A DNA stretch of 64,000 bases, taken from positions 124,001 to 188,000 of the forward strand of contig VWZW01002451.1 in NCBI GenBank assembly GCA_013397115.1. Reading direction: 5' to 3'. The notes below the pieces were generated by a model. That model did not search any database, had not been told where the DNA came from, and saw only the letters and a program-made list of their open reading frames with translations. Both the position numbers and the translations under genes were made by a program. The stretch comes from Edolisoma coerulescens (Eukaryota; Chordata; Aves; Passeriformes; Campephagidae). This document shows positions 13,731-28,400 of the stretch, piece by piece; positions within the stretch are counted from its first letter, which is position 1, and every line of letters begins with the position of its first letter.

Positions 13731-16700
13731 GTTCATTTCATTTCATCAAAACAAAACAGGTAGTCTGCTCATAAGCAAATGCTGACTGTTTTTACTGATA
13801 TTATGTTACAATCAAGACATTACAGGCCCCTGTAATTGACAGCAAACCCGAGACCCAAATGTTCAAAGAATTAATGCTTTCACCTTATTCTAGATGGTTA
13901 AATTTAGTTTCAGTTGGCAATTTGGCCAGATCGAAAAAGAGCAGATGAACTCAGACATCAAATCTTTCCACTATACATATAATTTGTTAGCAAACTCCAC
14001 ATACTTTCCATACATTTACATTCACTGGCACTGAACCACCAAAAGGGTATGAACTCCTTTCCCCTTTTCCCCTGAAGCAACATTGTCTCCAACCCTTATT
14101 ACCAAAACTGAAAATAGTTATACGACAACTAAGAGCAGTCACACATCTAAAACCAATATATTAGTCAACAACTGATTATATTAAAAATGTGATACTCATT
14201 TGAGAATATCCTTATAAAAAACCCTAAGAAATCCCATGACTTTTTATGAGTCTTTTAAGCTGTAAGCAATTTATAGCATAGAAACTGAGTCAGCTGCTAT
14301 ATAATCAAGGCTCCTCATGAGAAGTACAGCTTTGCAATGACTCAACATGCATTGTTCTCAACCTGCATGAGCCTGAAACACTGCAATCACTACCAAGAGC
14401 AGCTCACGGAGTCTTCCCACTAAAATCCACAGGAAGGTATTTTCACCTTCCCCTCCCAGTCAGAAATTGCTTTGTTAAAAAATGGAGTCTGCCTTCCTTT
14501 GCCACAGCTACTGCCTTCCTATTGGAATACAATTCCAACCTTTTGATATCTATGGGTAATCAAGTGCCTCCAGTATAACTGTGACACCTCCACACCTTTA
14601 TTCTCTAAATCCCCAGTTTGCTGTCAGGCTATGGGGGCCCAGCCTAAAGTAGTCTTGATACCTCCACAGAAAGACTCCCACGGCCCTGAAATGCTGTTCT
14701 CTTCTTAACATGCTCAATGAGGTTGGCAGGAGAAACTACAGTCAAATCTAGCTTTCAGTTCTCCCTTCCTCCACATTCTGGTGTGTGTTGTCCCTTTGCC
14801 CACAAGTCCGGATCAGGAATGCTGGCAGGAAGGGATGTTGCTCATTGCTGCAGAAGCGAGACCTCCTCTGGAGGGAAGTGCAGAAACCCTCCTGTGCAAA
14901 GCCTTCCTTTTGCATTTGGAACAGACCTCGGTTTAAGGAAAGGCAAATTTTCCTATTCAAATGGGAAACAAGCAGAAAATGCAACACATATGAGTAAAAA
15001 CTCAGGTGCCTGAGAGTTCCCATTCCCAGTAAATAATTATTACCTGCAGTAACAGGCAGTGCAGATACTGGTTTTTTCCCTGTTTCCCCTCACACCCCCT
15101 TTTTTTTCCCTTCTCTTTCTTCAATTATAGCATCAAAAGAAAACTAAGATCTTTTGGAGACATAAACGGAGCATTCCTGCTCTAGAATGGCATCAACATC
15201 TGGACACCTGGCAAAACTAGTTCAATACCTATTGTACCTATTTCTCAAGCCCCCTGACAGCAAGCATGAAGAGTCTTGCCTTTCTTCTTATTTACCAACA
15301 AGAATTAAAGCTGAAAGTGTTCAGAAGTCCATTTCAATGGGCTGTGTTCTGGTTACACTACAACAGATTGCTTTGATCTGGGGGGAGGAAGGAGGAGAGG
15401 AGCAGAGCACATCTTAAGTTCACAAAGCTAAAAGCCAAGATGCACAAAACTGAAGCATTCCAAAGTTAAAAATAATCGTCTTTAAACTGCAAGAGCAGAG
15501 CTGTAATTTTGAGCAGTACAGCATGACATCATGGTTTATGTGGGGCCAGCTCAATAAATCAAACTGTGCCTAATTAGAGATCATACTGCAAATCTACATT
15601 ATGTGGACGAATAATTAAAACAGGACAGTCCATAACACAAGCCAGATATGTTTACTAAAATATGTTTTTCTCAAACTTTTATGTTCACTACTGCTCACAA
15701 AGCTTTCACATTTAGTAAATTATAGACCCCTAAGCTTTTATTTTAGGCTGACTTCACTTTCAAGGAATTCTTCAATTAACTTTACATTGCTTCAAGCTCT
15801 TCATCCAATGAGAAAACAATCTGTGGTTTCTTACTTCTTCCAGTGCCAATGGCTGCCCTCCATGTTTGACTTGCAGACTTACTGTCTTTTTAGAGCCAGG
15901 ATCTGTTTGTCTAAAATCAGCCTAGTTGTCATAGTATTTTGACAAGTCCTCTATAAAAGGAGAACAAACCTTTGTCATAGGTTAACTGCTAAGAATAATG
16001 AAGGCTGTTTTCCCAATCTCAATAGATAAATGCCAAAATTAAGGAATATTTAGCAATACACCCAGAGCTGAAAGCCCTGACTACCTCAATTGCACTTCTT
16101 TCCTACCTACTCCAATTTTCCAATTTCTGTTTTTTTCAGTTGTTTTTCTAAAATGTGTGCTTTTTCTCAAATGTAAAAGCTATGACATGCTCAAACATTT
16201 GCAGCATAAAAAAACCCCCAGTGCTATCAAATATTACTATCTGTAGATGGTCAGGACGCCTCTAGAATTGTTGGAAATGCTGTGGAGACTGACTATCAGT
16301 TGCTGGGTAGATAATGTCAAATCAAGAGCCAAAGAGTTTAATAAAAAACATGAGCTGAACAAAAGGCACAGGATTCATTCCTAAACTGCACATTTTTCCT
16401 CGTAGAGCTTAAGAAATTTGTGTGCAATTTTTTAATCTTAGATTAAAAAATGGGAGAGTTGGCAGCTCTCCTTCCTTTTCCCTTCTCATATTTGGCTTGG
16501 TAAATGGACCAACATACAGGTGATTAGAAGAACTGTGATGACAATGACTGAGAAGCAGAATGTTTGACACTCTCAACAAAAAAGGACTATACAAAAATAA
16601 GAGATATGTCTATTAGTGCAGTTTTACGTTGTGCAAGTAATTTTTTTTCTGTAGAATGTTAAGCAAGCTCAGACATGGAGAAAGTATCATTCACTTCTTA

Positions 16701-18611
16701 AGACACAGATTTTTAGATTAAAAAATCCAGAGGGTTTTAAAGGAATCAAAGCACATTAAACATTAAATGCACAGCACAGCAATATTTATTTAGACATGAC
16801 AAATGAGTCTCCCTCAACCACAGCCACCACGACCAGCATATCCTTAAATAGGAATGTACCTTTCAGATCTCCATTTCAATTCTTTGTTACAATAAATATG
16901 CATCAAACTTGTAAGTTTCTTTTTTAATTTAAGACTGTCTTTGTGGCCAGAAACATTATGACTGACCTCTGTTAACTGCAAGCATACAGAGCCATAGCCA
17001 TTCCAATTCCCTTACATCCTCAGTGTGCAGCAACAGATTTCTCAGAAAAAAAAAACAACAAAACCCTGTAACTATTTGGACATACTTCTGAAAGCAACAG
17101 TGAAAATTAAGAAAGCAGCCTTCCCAAAGAAGTATCTATTTTTGAAATGTGTGCTTTTAAAACACAATGCTTATGGAATGAAGTACTTCAGTTCTCTTGT
17201 GTAAACTTGTACAGATTGTTTGCTATTGATCTTTTGAGTCATATTTTGGCAGTATACTGGTATCCTTGTAGAAAATATAAGTACTACAGAACAAGTGATG
17301 TAATCTACATCTATACTTAATTCATTTTTTTTCCTTTTCTTTTCAGCTAAATTTATATTTCAAAATAAATAATCTGAACCGCATACTTCATTTCTTCCCC
17401 ACATTATGAGCTTTACGATATTGAAAACCTTCAGAGGAGACAACTTGTTTGTAGGAATATAGCTCCTTTAAGTCAAAGGACAGAACTCAGATCAAAGAAA
17501 GTTGTGTTTCTATCTGTACTAAAATGTAGGTCTATTAACTGTTTTCTTAACTGAATGACATAAAGTGACTCTATAAAACCAGTGCAAAACCTGATCTCAA
17601 GGAAGTGAAATCTAGTTTTTTTCACAGTGTATTGTTCTTTCCTCCCTGCCCCCAAGCTACTGTCCATTCAGAAAACAAAGCACAGAAGAGAAAAAAGAAA
17701 ATTGCACTGTAGCAAGGCTATCCATATGGCCCAGGCTTGTGCTGTGTGTGCAGTATATATACATACACTGCATGCTGATGTGGCCCAAAGCAGGGGCACA
17801 ATGTCCAGGTTTCTGGTCTTTTGTGGAGTGCATAACACTGCATGGCAGTTGGACAGAAGTGGAAAGAGCATATGGAGGTGGGTAGCTGGCAGAGTGAAAC
17901 TAACGCAATACTCCTGATGGGTAATTAAAGCTTTACTCAGCCTCAAACTCTCCAATATGGTAATTCTTTAACCAACAAAAGAGATTGCCAGGAAAGGACA
18001 ACAGTGAGTGGAAGTACATAAGCAAGAGCGTGCACAGGACACGGAGCACGAGTGCTTTCCCCCCTTCCTCCTCTCAGGTTTTTCCAACCGAGAACCACTA
18101 CCTAAAGACTTGAATCTTTTCTAAGGCTGGTTACTCTAAAAGTAAGAACATGGTCAAGGCCAGTACAGAGAGAACAAGTATAGCAATCCCACCTTAGATC
18201 AATGTTTTTTTTACCTCTCTGAAACAGCGATTGATGCCAGCTTTCTCACACCTTTTCCTCACTCTCATGCCACCAGTGCCACTACCTCTCTACCCTACTG
18301 TCCTTGTCACACTGCTTCCCACCTTTTCCTCACTGGCACCTGGGATCCAGTTCCACAGGGAGCCATAAAGATAAGGACAAACACTATGCATCCATTTCTG
18401 GGTAACTACAAGCTTTGTCTCTAGAAATACAGCATCTCAAACTTTTAGTTCGAGAACATCTCTAATGGCTCTTCCGATAGAATGGAAGGAGCCTATTTAA
18501 GACTCCAGAAAAATTAAAATTAACACAGCTTGAAGTGACTTTATTAGAGGCTGAAACCCACGTAAAATCTGTTTGAATATTAAGCAAGAAATTTTTGCCT
18601 TACATTACACA

Positions 18612-18652
18612 AAGGATCAGACTACACGACTACAGAAGGTCCTTCTGACTAA
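18612..18652 (+). mobile_element. Possible CR1 3'-end scrap
   Basis: GGATCAGACTACACGACTAC followed by AGAAGGTCCTTCTGAC resembles the CR1 segment around GGACTAGATGACCTC and AGAGGTCCCTTCC. Only about 40 bases match, without the terminal repeat, so chance similarity is possible. Confidence 0.3.
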
Positions 18653-21600
18653 GTTGTGACAATACATATGCTAGAGAATTTTAAAGATCAGGATTATTTC
18701 CCAGTATGAATTACACTACTTCTTGTTTTAGTTTTGGTCTTCTAAACCCAGATAAACCCCAAAGGAATATTAAGCACACAGCAGCCCAGAGCCTGCCTTT
18801 AGATACTGTCCAAATGACATACTTCTCTGACCAAGGAGATAGCAATACCTCTGTTTCCATTAATTCTCTATTAAGAATCACAGGATTCAAATTGTTGATT
18901 TCCAGCATTACCTCATGCTGGGCCTCTCACTGATTAATTAAAACTGTATACGTATAGGAAAAAGAACAAAAAAGCAGAACTGCAGTAGTTTGAACCAAGA
19001 GTGTCCCCGATAAAAGAAACGGACTGCTGTTCCCAACTCCTTTCCATAGGTTGATTGTGAATTGTAACCAGACAAGATCTCCTTTTTCAAGCTTCCAGAA
19101 ACTGGCAAACATGTCTACTGCACAGGAAGTCATATTTATAGTTGCATTACTTTCCACAATAAACCAATTCTCCCATAATCAGAAGTTGTCTCTAAGCTTG
19201 CTAAATGAAAGATCTTTTCCCTTGAGCTTGCAGCCTTTTAACAGGAAGCTTCCAAATCCATATTAGTAATGGCTGCGGAGGGAAAAACACAGCTCAGTAC
19301 AGCCCCCACATCATTATTACACAGTAAAGACACAGCAGGCTTTTTTATTTCAAGAAAGAAGAAACAACTCTGAAATCCTGGTGTTGCAACTTGTGTTAAT
19401 TACCCTGTTGAATTACCATTTCATTTATAATGTGTGTTTACCTGACCTACCTTTTTACTATCTAGCTTTAAATTCTTCTTGGGTATAGACAGATGGAGGA
19501 CTTCTACTGCATAAGCTTCAGTACATACTTGGGCAGGGCCTTTGAGCAGGCAGGTATTCCACAAGAAATCTGAAGCAGCACACTGCTTCATTAAAGGGAA
19601 ATACACTTCAAACTTCTCCAAATTACTACAGGTGACAGTTAATAATTTGCTTGTACATTTTTACTATCATCCCATATAGAAAATTATTAAGAAGAACTCA
19701 AACATCTACTTGAAATTTTCAAACTCTCTTCCAGCAACTGTATCAGAGTATTTAAAAGGGCACAGCACTAGCTTTGGCCAAGAATTCCCCCTCCTCCCTT
19801 AAATACAGAGAAAAAGAATACAATTTTTTAAAGAAAGATAGAGACATTAATACTTTACCCAAGTAGAAATTCTTCAAAATCAAAAAGTCACTGCAAAAGT
19901 AATTCTTACCTAAAATTAGAAGAAAAGAGAGAGGAGAAGGTAAGAAAGATTAAGAATCATCCCTTGGAGCATTACACCTTCAAAATAGAAAGAATTCCCG
20001 AACAAATCTGAAGTAAACAAGTTACACCAGAACAAGAAATTGCAAGTTCTTTGAAATAGTAATTAACCTTACAAGGGAAACCACTACTAATATAAACAAA
20101 TAAGTAATAAGGGAAACAATTTCACCAGAGGGAAACCTGTCTTGAAGCAGTGTGACAAGGGAATATAAAAACACTTTGCCTGAAGTGATGAGTCTCTAAA
20201 GAAAATTGGAGCAATTCTGTAGTAAGGATCATGGAGACACAAGCTTCAAATAGGTAATTTTCAAGGTTTCAAAGAGGAGGCTGGACCACAGAAATTCAGT
20301 AACTTTTAAATACAGGACTCAAATTTAAACTGAATGTAATCTCATACTGTTGTCACACATAAACAGGAGGATTTTGAAGGGTATCTACCAGACTAAATTG
20401 CTTTTATAATCATAGCTTTCCATGCCCAATGCTTGTTACTTATAAATAACTACAGCTAAAGTAAGTACAAGCATCATGGTGATTATTTCATTATATTAAA
20501 TGGTAATCAGAAATGAGAAAAGATGAAAAATCAGAAACTTAAAATTTCATCAAAAGATGATGTTTTCAAAATTTTGCGTAAGAAGCATTCACACAGAATT
20601 GAAAACAGATCTAACATTCAGAATGTAAAAGAATTACTTTTAGATAAAAACTATTTCTCAAATCTGAAGTATTTTTTACTTTCATTGCTTGCATTTCTTA
20701 AATAGTTGCAAGTGAGCAGTAGTCCTCTTGTATTTATTCCAGTGGAAGAAAAGAAGTTCATAGTGTTGTAAGAAAGTTGTAACTAAAATAAATAGCAAAA
20801 ACAGAAACATTTTTTATTTCAGATTTTAAGTCAACTATCTGCAAGTATCAGCATTTCAGACTGTCCTTATTTGTTCTTGTTTATTACACTGGTGCCCTTT
20901 GTGGCTTCTTGTATTTTAGCAACTGGAATATACACAGTAAAGCTAGCAACACAACAGAAGTTTAGCAAAGGCAGACATAATTTGATTTTAAAAAACCACC
21001 ACAGAAAAGAGCAAGCAGCTTTACAAACAGTAGAACCCATGTGGTTTGGCTTCCCATGAATTTGTGTCTTACGGGGATTTGAAAAAATGTCAGTAGGTCC
21101 ACAAGCTCGCACCAAGATGTTTCTCTACTACCTGGGAAGCCATTTGAATGAAATTTGCTGAAACTTATTATCATCAAAACCTGTTTCTCAGCTAGTCCAT
21201 CCCCAACACTGGGAACGACTGTCTGAAAAACAGATAAAAGTCCTTCTGCCCTAGAACAACAGGTCAGTAACAGAAGTATCAGATCCAGTACTTTTACATA
21301 GATTCATTCTATTTTTACTAAGTGGCATTTAACTAAGAAAACAAACTCTCCTGATCTCTGAACCAGCTTCTAAATACTACAGCAGTGTTAAGTTTTATGA
21401 CTTCTTGTTATCTTTTTCATGCATTTAGGGGACTCACTACAAGGGAAAAACCTTTATATGATATTAAACCAGATTCCCAGTCAGCACGTTCCAATGTGCA
21501 CATTTACCTACACGGGGGGTTTAGTAAATTCAGAAACAGAAGGTATTTGTCATAGAGATCTAAAAGACAAATACACCACCTACGCCTCATCACCCGCACA

Positions 21601-22330
21601 ACGCGAGTTTTTTTCCTACCTCTCCCAAAGAGATTTGGGAAATGGAAATTTCCAACGCTAGAGAAGTAGCAGAAAACAACATGTACAAATTAAGAATGTC
21701 ACAGGGTTACGCTCAGGAAGCTTAAGAGGTTATCTCTGGAAACACCTTCTCAAATGGAAAAATGGTGGCAGCAGCAATCATGGGAGATGAGGGAAAATCA
21801 GGGCTATTTAAAACAAGACAAACTCACCAAATCCCAAGAGGAAATACAGAGAAAGAATGAAGGAAGATCTCTGATAGTAACGTTATGCACTTTTCTCATG
21901 TTGTTAAACCAAAGAGCAAGAGGGCACTGAGAAACCCTCTGAATTACCCTGTAACTATCTCCCTACAGGAGCTCAGACTAAGGGCTCCCACAGCCAGCCA
22001 GAGCCAGGCAGAAAAAGCTTTTCTAGGGTTTTAAGGGACAGGCAGGCCACCAACAAACCAGGAACAAAGGCTTTGCTCCTGAGAAACAACCAACAGAGGT
22101 AGAGTCTCAAAAGAAATGGAGGAAATCCCATCACAGAGGCACTGTCCAGGCCCTTCTCAAAAGCCAGAGGAGCCAAAAGAAAGGCTCTAGGCACAGACCT
22201 CTGCAGGGCTGTCCCACTGCATCACAAGCATGGACCACCTCTCTTTGAGTCGTGATGCCTTCATGGCACAACCTTTAAGCATCATACTTACCCCCTGAGA
22301 TCATAATTTTCTTCTATTCCACTTGTACTA

Positions 22331-22431
22331 CTTGGGGTGGGATTTTTGTTCATTTGGGCTTTTTTTGCACTTTTGTTGTGTTGTGGGTTTTTTTGTGTTT
22401 TTAAAATTTATTTTATTTTTTAACCCTGAGA
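22331..22431. repeat. G/T-rich low-complexity tract
   Basis: Runs of T broken by GGG and TGTTGTG, ending in a TTTATTTT block. No coding content. Confidence 0.8.
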
Positions 22432-25400
22432 TTCCCCATATGCTTCTGGTATCTTGTAATATGAGACTGTTCAGCTGATGAATGGATACCAGGAACATCC
22501 AAAATCTGATAGCAGATTGGAAAATGCATTTCTATGCACTCTCCCTGGAAGATAAGGTGCAAACGCCCAAGTGAAATAGTTTGTTGCAGGCTTCCTATGG
22601 TCCTGGTACAACTAATGTACTAGCAAAGGCCACAGGAAGAAAGGCATACACAGCAAAAGTAAAATACTAAATCTTCATTGTTTTGGAGACTTCAAAGGAC
22701 TTTTTCTGAATTGTAAAACTCTAATGTTGTCCTTTTGCATCCCCCTCTGCATGGTGATCTTTGGCCACACAGAAGACAATAACTACTGAAATACCAAGAC
22801 GACCCTAGCAAGCATTTGAGAAAGGTACCTAACTGCACACAGAAACACGTGGTGGACGACCTTGGTGTTATCAGACAAGCTCTCTGGAGCTCAACAACAC
22901 ACCACAAACGCCAGCCAAAGAAAAGAATGTCCAAAAGGCACATTACTCCTTAGGTAAACCTAGATTTAAGTAGCCCAATAAATAAGACTGAGCTATAGTT
23001 ATGGCCATTTAACCCGCTTAGTTATTTTGGCTTGCTACACTTGTTATCTGGCTACCTGAGCCAGGACACTGCTGCCAACATCTGTTTCCTGCCTCTTGGG
23101 TCCTTCCTCAATCAGAGCTTCCTCTGGATTTGTGGGCTTGCCTAAGCCAAGGAGCCAGACAGAGCTCGCTCTCTCTCTGTAGGTCTGTTTGCTGCTTTGA
23201 GCAGCAAGAGGCAACCACAGCCTGGTGAACTGGAGGGTGGTGACGTCCTGCCTCATAAACCTGCACAAGTGAAGGTACAAGTTTTACAGGACAGTTACTT
23301 GTTACACTTCTACTTCATTCAGTGCCTTTCAAGTTTGAACAAAAAGGCATTTTAAAGCCTTGTTTGATTAGCTTTCTCAGTGAAAGCGTGAAAGAAGAGG
23401 GGTTTAGACAAAAAGCAAAAAATCAGTTCTACAGCCAAGGCACTGGCTGTTTCACCAGAAGAAAACAAAAGCCAGAAATACCACTTCACTGCTCAAACTG
23501 AAAGACAGATTCTAGAAACACAGCTTACATAAAGGCACGTGTCAAACAATATGCTTGTTTTTTGCCTAAACACTGACTCACTGAATAAAATCTGTGTTAC
23601 TCTTTTATGTAAACAATTCCTTTAAAAGCAGGAAAATTAAATACAGACAACATTAAGCTGAACATGAACTTTTGCCATCCCCATCCAGGCATCTGTGTAA
23701 TTATAATCATTTACTCCATTAGCATATACTGCAATGTAGGTAAAAATGTGTTCACACTGCATTAGAGAATTTTGAGATATTTTAATGATATATTTACAGT
23801 AAGAATTTACTCGTCTGGTGCACCTTTTGAGATTAACAGATCATAGGATGTTTGTTTTCCTTGAAGATATGTTTGCAAAATGTAATCAAGGTGCACATAA
23901 AATTTTATCTCGGGCATCAGTATAGCCTTTATTAGAAGTAGTTGAGCCTTTAAGAACTAAGTTGGGTTGTTTTTTGGGGTTTTTTTTCTGGGTAATTATT
24001 CACTTCAACCATTCTTTTCTCTTAAGGCAATGTTATTTCCAAGAAATGTCACTTTTCCACTTATCAAGGTTGTTTACATTCTACACAAATGTTATGCTCT
24101 CAAGCTTTCATTTTTGAAAATGTCGAAAAGTAAAGGGGATGATGCTGTGCTTGTAAAAACATTCTTTATTAACAGAATGAGTCTCAAGGCATTTTAGGTT
24201 TCCCACAAGACATTTTTCTGTCTATCATTTTAGAACTTTTTCCCACACATTGTGTTCCTGATATAGGCTTTGGCAGGTTGCGAGATATGAGCTGGCTGGA
24301 AAATGATAGCCTGCTTTCAGCATATTCTGTACAGTTAAACGTTAAGCACTTTTTGCACAAGATAATTCAGACAGCAGCTCACACAGAGAAAAGGTGACAG
24401 TTTCAGCTGAGGAAAGCTGAAGTCCTGAGGGATGCCAAAGATTTTGTGACAGTTTTACAGAGAAAACAAAGGAATCTTGCAAAAATAATCAGCATTACTT
24501 GAAAATTCTACACTGACTTTATTCTGGTCTTCTCAGAGAGACTTGAGAACGTGTGACAGTTAAAGGACACACATACCCAAATAGCAGAACAAATATTGTC
24601 AGCAGGTACATTGAGCCAGCCCTCAATAAGGGAATGACCAAAGTTTCAAAGTGTATCACAGAACACACCCATGTTTTCGTATCAGTAAGATGTATTTCTC
24701 AAATGCTTCATTAAGGAACCAATAGGTGAACCAAATTTGATGGGAACTCTTGCACCTGCAGCTCAAGGAAGTTTCAAAAGCTGAAGACAGCAGCACAAAC
24801 TTGCTGTTTGTATTTTGTAAGCTTTTATCCGTACAAATACACAAGAAGAAACAGGAGACTACTGACAGACAGCAACTGACTCACGGTCCTATTGCAAAGC
24901 TCACTAATGTCATAACACTATCGCTGTTAAACCCATGAACGTGAAAAAGACTTCAGCTGATAAAAATCAGAATTCATGCAAGGACAGAGAAAGTTTCTAA
25001 AGCTGTCTGGATCACAGATATCTAATGACACTTTTCATTTAGCCTTATGGTCAGCTATCTGCAAAAAGTGTATTTAATGTTTCATAAACAGAGTTTAAAA
25101 CAAAAGTGCTTCTAATCAGATCTGGCAGGAAAGGGAGAAATGCATACATAGAATGAGGTAAGTGTGATCTTGCCGAGCTGAAGAACAGGGAATGGCAGAG
25201 CTTCAGGCCATGACTCACACAGACGCTAAACAGTAGAGAGCTGCAGATAATTCTCAGGTAAACTTTGCATGAGCCACTACGTCATCCTTCTCTACCCTTC
25301 CTGCATTAATCATGTCATTAGTAACCTGACGAAGCCCAAGAAGAATGTCTGATTTACAGGGAGCAGAGCAATGCTAACAGAACAAACACTTTGGCAGGTC

Positions 25401-28400
25401 AAAAAAGGAAAGACCAACCTAAATTTCATTTTAGTTTGAACCACACCCTAAAAGAACATGGAAACTAGGAAAAAGAAAAACCAAAAAAAGATATCTTCCC
25501 ACCATGAGATTACACACTTTGTTAAAAGTTTTTGATGAAGCAGTTACTTCAGAGTACAAATACGAAGGATTTGCAAGAGTGCACGGATAAAAAACCAGCC
25601 CAAACATGTACCTAAACAAAGCAAAGGGGGCGGGGGGGAAACCCCCAAGCTTTCTTTTGAAGTTTGCACCACAGTTACGTAATTTCCATGTTAGTCTACA
25701 TGTTTTTAAACATCTTTTAGAGTGTACAGTCGTGAACCAATTGTACAATGAGTACAAAGTGTGCTGTTAGGCAAGATTCATATCTCAGCCAGGTATCTTG
25801 GTTACTCCACTAAATAGAAAAAGGATAAGGGGAATCACTGGGACAAGAGAAAAATGGAAATTTTCAGAATTTCTTTTAAAAATTATTACTCAGTCCAAAT
25901 TGATAGCAGTCACTTTGATAAATGTGCCTATAATCTACATTATTGTATGTGGCTATTTTACCTTAAACATCCTGTAAAAGTAATGGTCACTTGAAGGAAG
26001 GGCACATCACTTCCATTCACTTGGACGCAAATAAAAAACCCTGTAGATTACTTTGAAAGCAGTATGAAATTATCTTTAGTTTCTTCAAACAAACAAAATT
26101 ATCACCCAAAACATGCAAGGTGTGCAGGTAGTAGCAGCAGCTGTGTAAAACTCAAGTCCCCAAAAGCCATTTCACAGTAGCAACGCCCAGAAGAGTACCC
26201 ACAGAAAATGTGTGCTCAAATCTCTGTAAGTGTATGACAAACTCACTACTTATGATGGTATTTTGTTCAGTTTCTCATGGCTTCATCTGCTTCCAAGTCT
26301 TCCTAAGTAGACTGTCTATTTTCTTGATGCTTCCTTCCCATTGAACACTCCTTCTTCTCTCGCTTTCCTCTCATTTTATCTTAGCGACAATCCTGTGAAC
26401 TGCCACATTAATTTCTTAGCTTCATGACTCTGAACCACAGGGTTGCAGGTCTACTTTTGTTCCTACTCATTATTAATGGTATCCTTTTTGCAATATTAAA
26501 AGTAGTGTACAAAATATAACCAACTGTACAGCTAAAATGGTAGCACAATGTATCAAAATATTAGGGAATGCAAAATAACAAAGAAAATGCACTTCTCACA
26601 CCAGTTTGGAAAACTTCTCCATCATGCCATGACAGTAGGCCTAAGTCTCTTAATTAAAATTTAAAACAAGATGTTTTGAAGATTTTCTAAACTTACTTAA
26701 GTGGCATGTTCCTTTCCTAGCTTCTTGCTTTAAAGCCAACAGTAACTTGAGAGAAGCAAAAAAATTTTTTGTCCCTGGTAGTTGTTCAATGTCATGTACT
26801 AGAAAACACTGATAACCCCAAATCTGAAATAGGCAGTAATCTGCCTTACAACTATCCCCTTTGTCATCAGTCTTTCTGAAGGTGAGGTAAAGACTATGCA
26901 GGTGACAGTGAAACAACTCTCAGAAGAGTGTCTACATTGATAAACAGGGTTTGCCAGAAAACAGTAGATGTTTGTGCTTCATTCAGCAAAAGTACTAAGG
27001 ACAGTTTCACAACTTAGGTTTATTTTGGGAGGAGTGGGGGTATCTGGCTTGTTTTTTTTAGTTTAAGACCTGAAACCAAAGAAAAGATTTAGAGATACAA
27101 TGCCAACAGCTTAATGAATATTCTGTAGTGTATATGAGCACCCTGGGGAAAACCTGCACTCAGACAAACAACAGATTCCATCTTCCCCTGCCCTAAGGAA
27201 TATAAACCAGGCTCACAGTTTACACCTAATTCAATAGTGGCTTTCAAAATAAACATATTTCAGACATATCTAGCAAATACTCCTCTTCCCACTCTGCATC
27301 CAAAACTTTCTCTTGGAAACAAAAGGCCTCTTCCTTGACAAAGATTTCAAGGGTATCTTCCAAATCTGCCAACAACTTGCATTACATAGTACACCTAAAA
27401 ATTTTAAACTGACCTTTGTCCCCTCTGAGAAAGCTGTCTGTTCCAAATGGCCCACACACGCTCAGTGGAAAGCCAAAGCTCACAGAGACTCTTTCAAATA
27501 CATTAGGTATCTGTCCCATGGGGAGAGCCTGTGCGTGCCTCCACGCACAAACGAAAGGGTGAGAAGAGCTTTCCGCAGAGTTGAATATCCCACGGCACAT
27601 ATCTGGGTCCTTAGAGGCCTTTCCTATACCTTCCTCTGTGGCACTGCTTCCTTTTCCAGTACAGGCTGCAGAAAGGCAAGGAGGAGGAACACTCACAGCC
27701 CACGAAGGCTGCACACCTAGTGAAGTGAGACTGGAAGCTGCACTTTCCCAAAGGGAACGTGCAATGGAGCTTGGCTATTATATGGCTATTATACACCCCA
27801 TGCAAACGCACAGAGTGTTCTGGTGGTGGGAACTGAATTTTATTCCTTCTGCCAACTTAAAAATCTATCCCTAGTGAAGAAAAACAAAACCAAAGAAACA
27901 AAACAGACAATGGCTACAGAGACTCCAGAGGAATGTAATGACTATAACAAAAGGCAACAGCAGTAGTGTGACAAGGGTTTATTAATGGGTCAAAAAACAA
28001 GCTCAAATGACTCAGACACAGAATCAAATCCCAGTAGGATTTCCTTAAATCTCCTTCAGAGACTGCAGGCCTTCATGCAGTTTGTATTCAAATTCTCCTG
28101 GGATCAGTAAAAAGAAGGCTCTATCTGGTCTTTCACCTCTCAATCAGAAGGATGCCTTACCAAAACAGGGCAGCATCACTATCCCCTTCAGCAGAGCAGA
28201 AACAACAAGGTTTTCTTGTAGCGATTATAAGAATTCCATAAGAAAATGCTGGTCAAGAGAGTTTGCACAACTGCTACTCAAAGAGCACATAAACAGACTC
28301 TAAGTGTGGAGAGAGGTGACAACAGCAGAGTGATTTAGCTATTTTATCCCATTCATTCAAGGAGGGCATGTTTAACCACCCTAAACTACAACCTTGCTCT

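Larger units (their letters stand above)
9141..22330. other. Non-coding DNA with a few old repeat relics
   Basis: No coding exon recognised. Visible content is limited to two probable MIR-type SINE relics (about 9510-9590 and 12000-12110), a TTTAA tandem repeat (13711-13730), a possible CR1 3'-end scrap (18612-18652) and a 15-base direct repeat CACCTTTTCCTCACT at 18249 and 18320. All open frames are under 100 codons with no family resemblance. Confidence 0.55.

Noticed and set aside
26371..26420. Third MIR-like block (TCATTTTATCTTAGCGACAA)
   Set aside because: One block only, without the ordered neighbours seen in the other two candidates.
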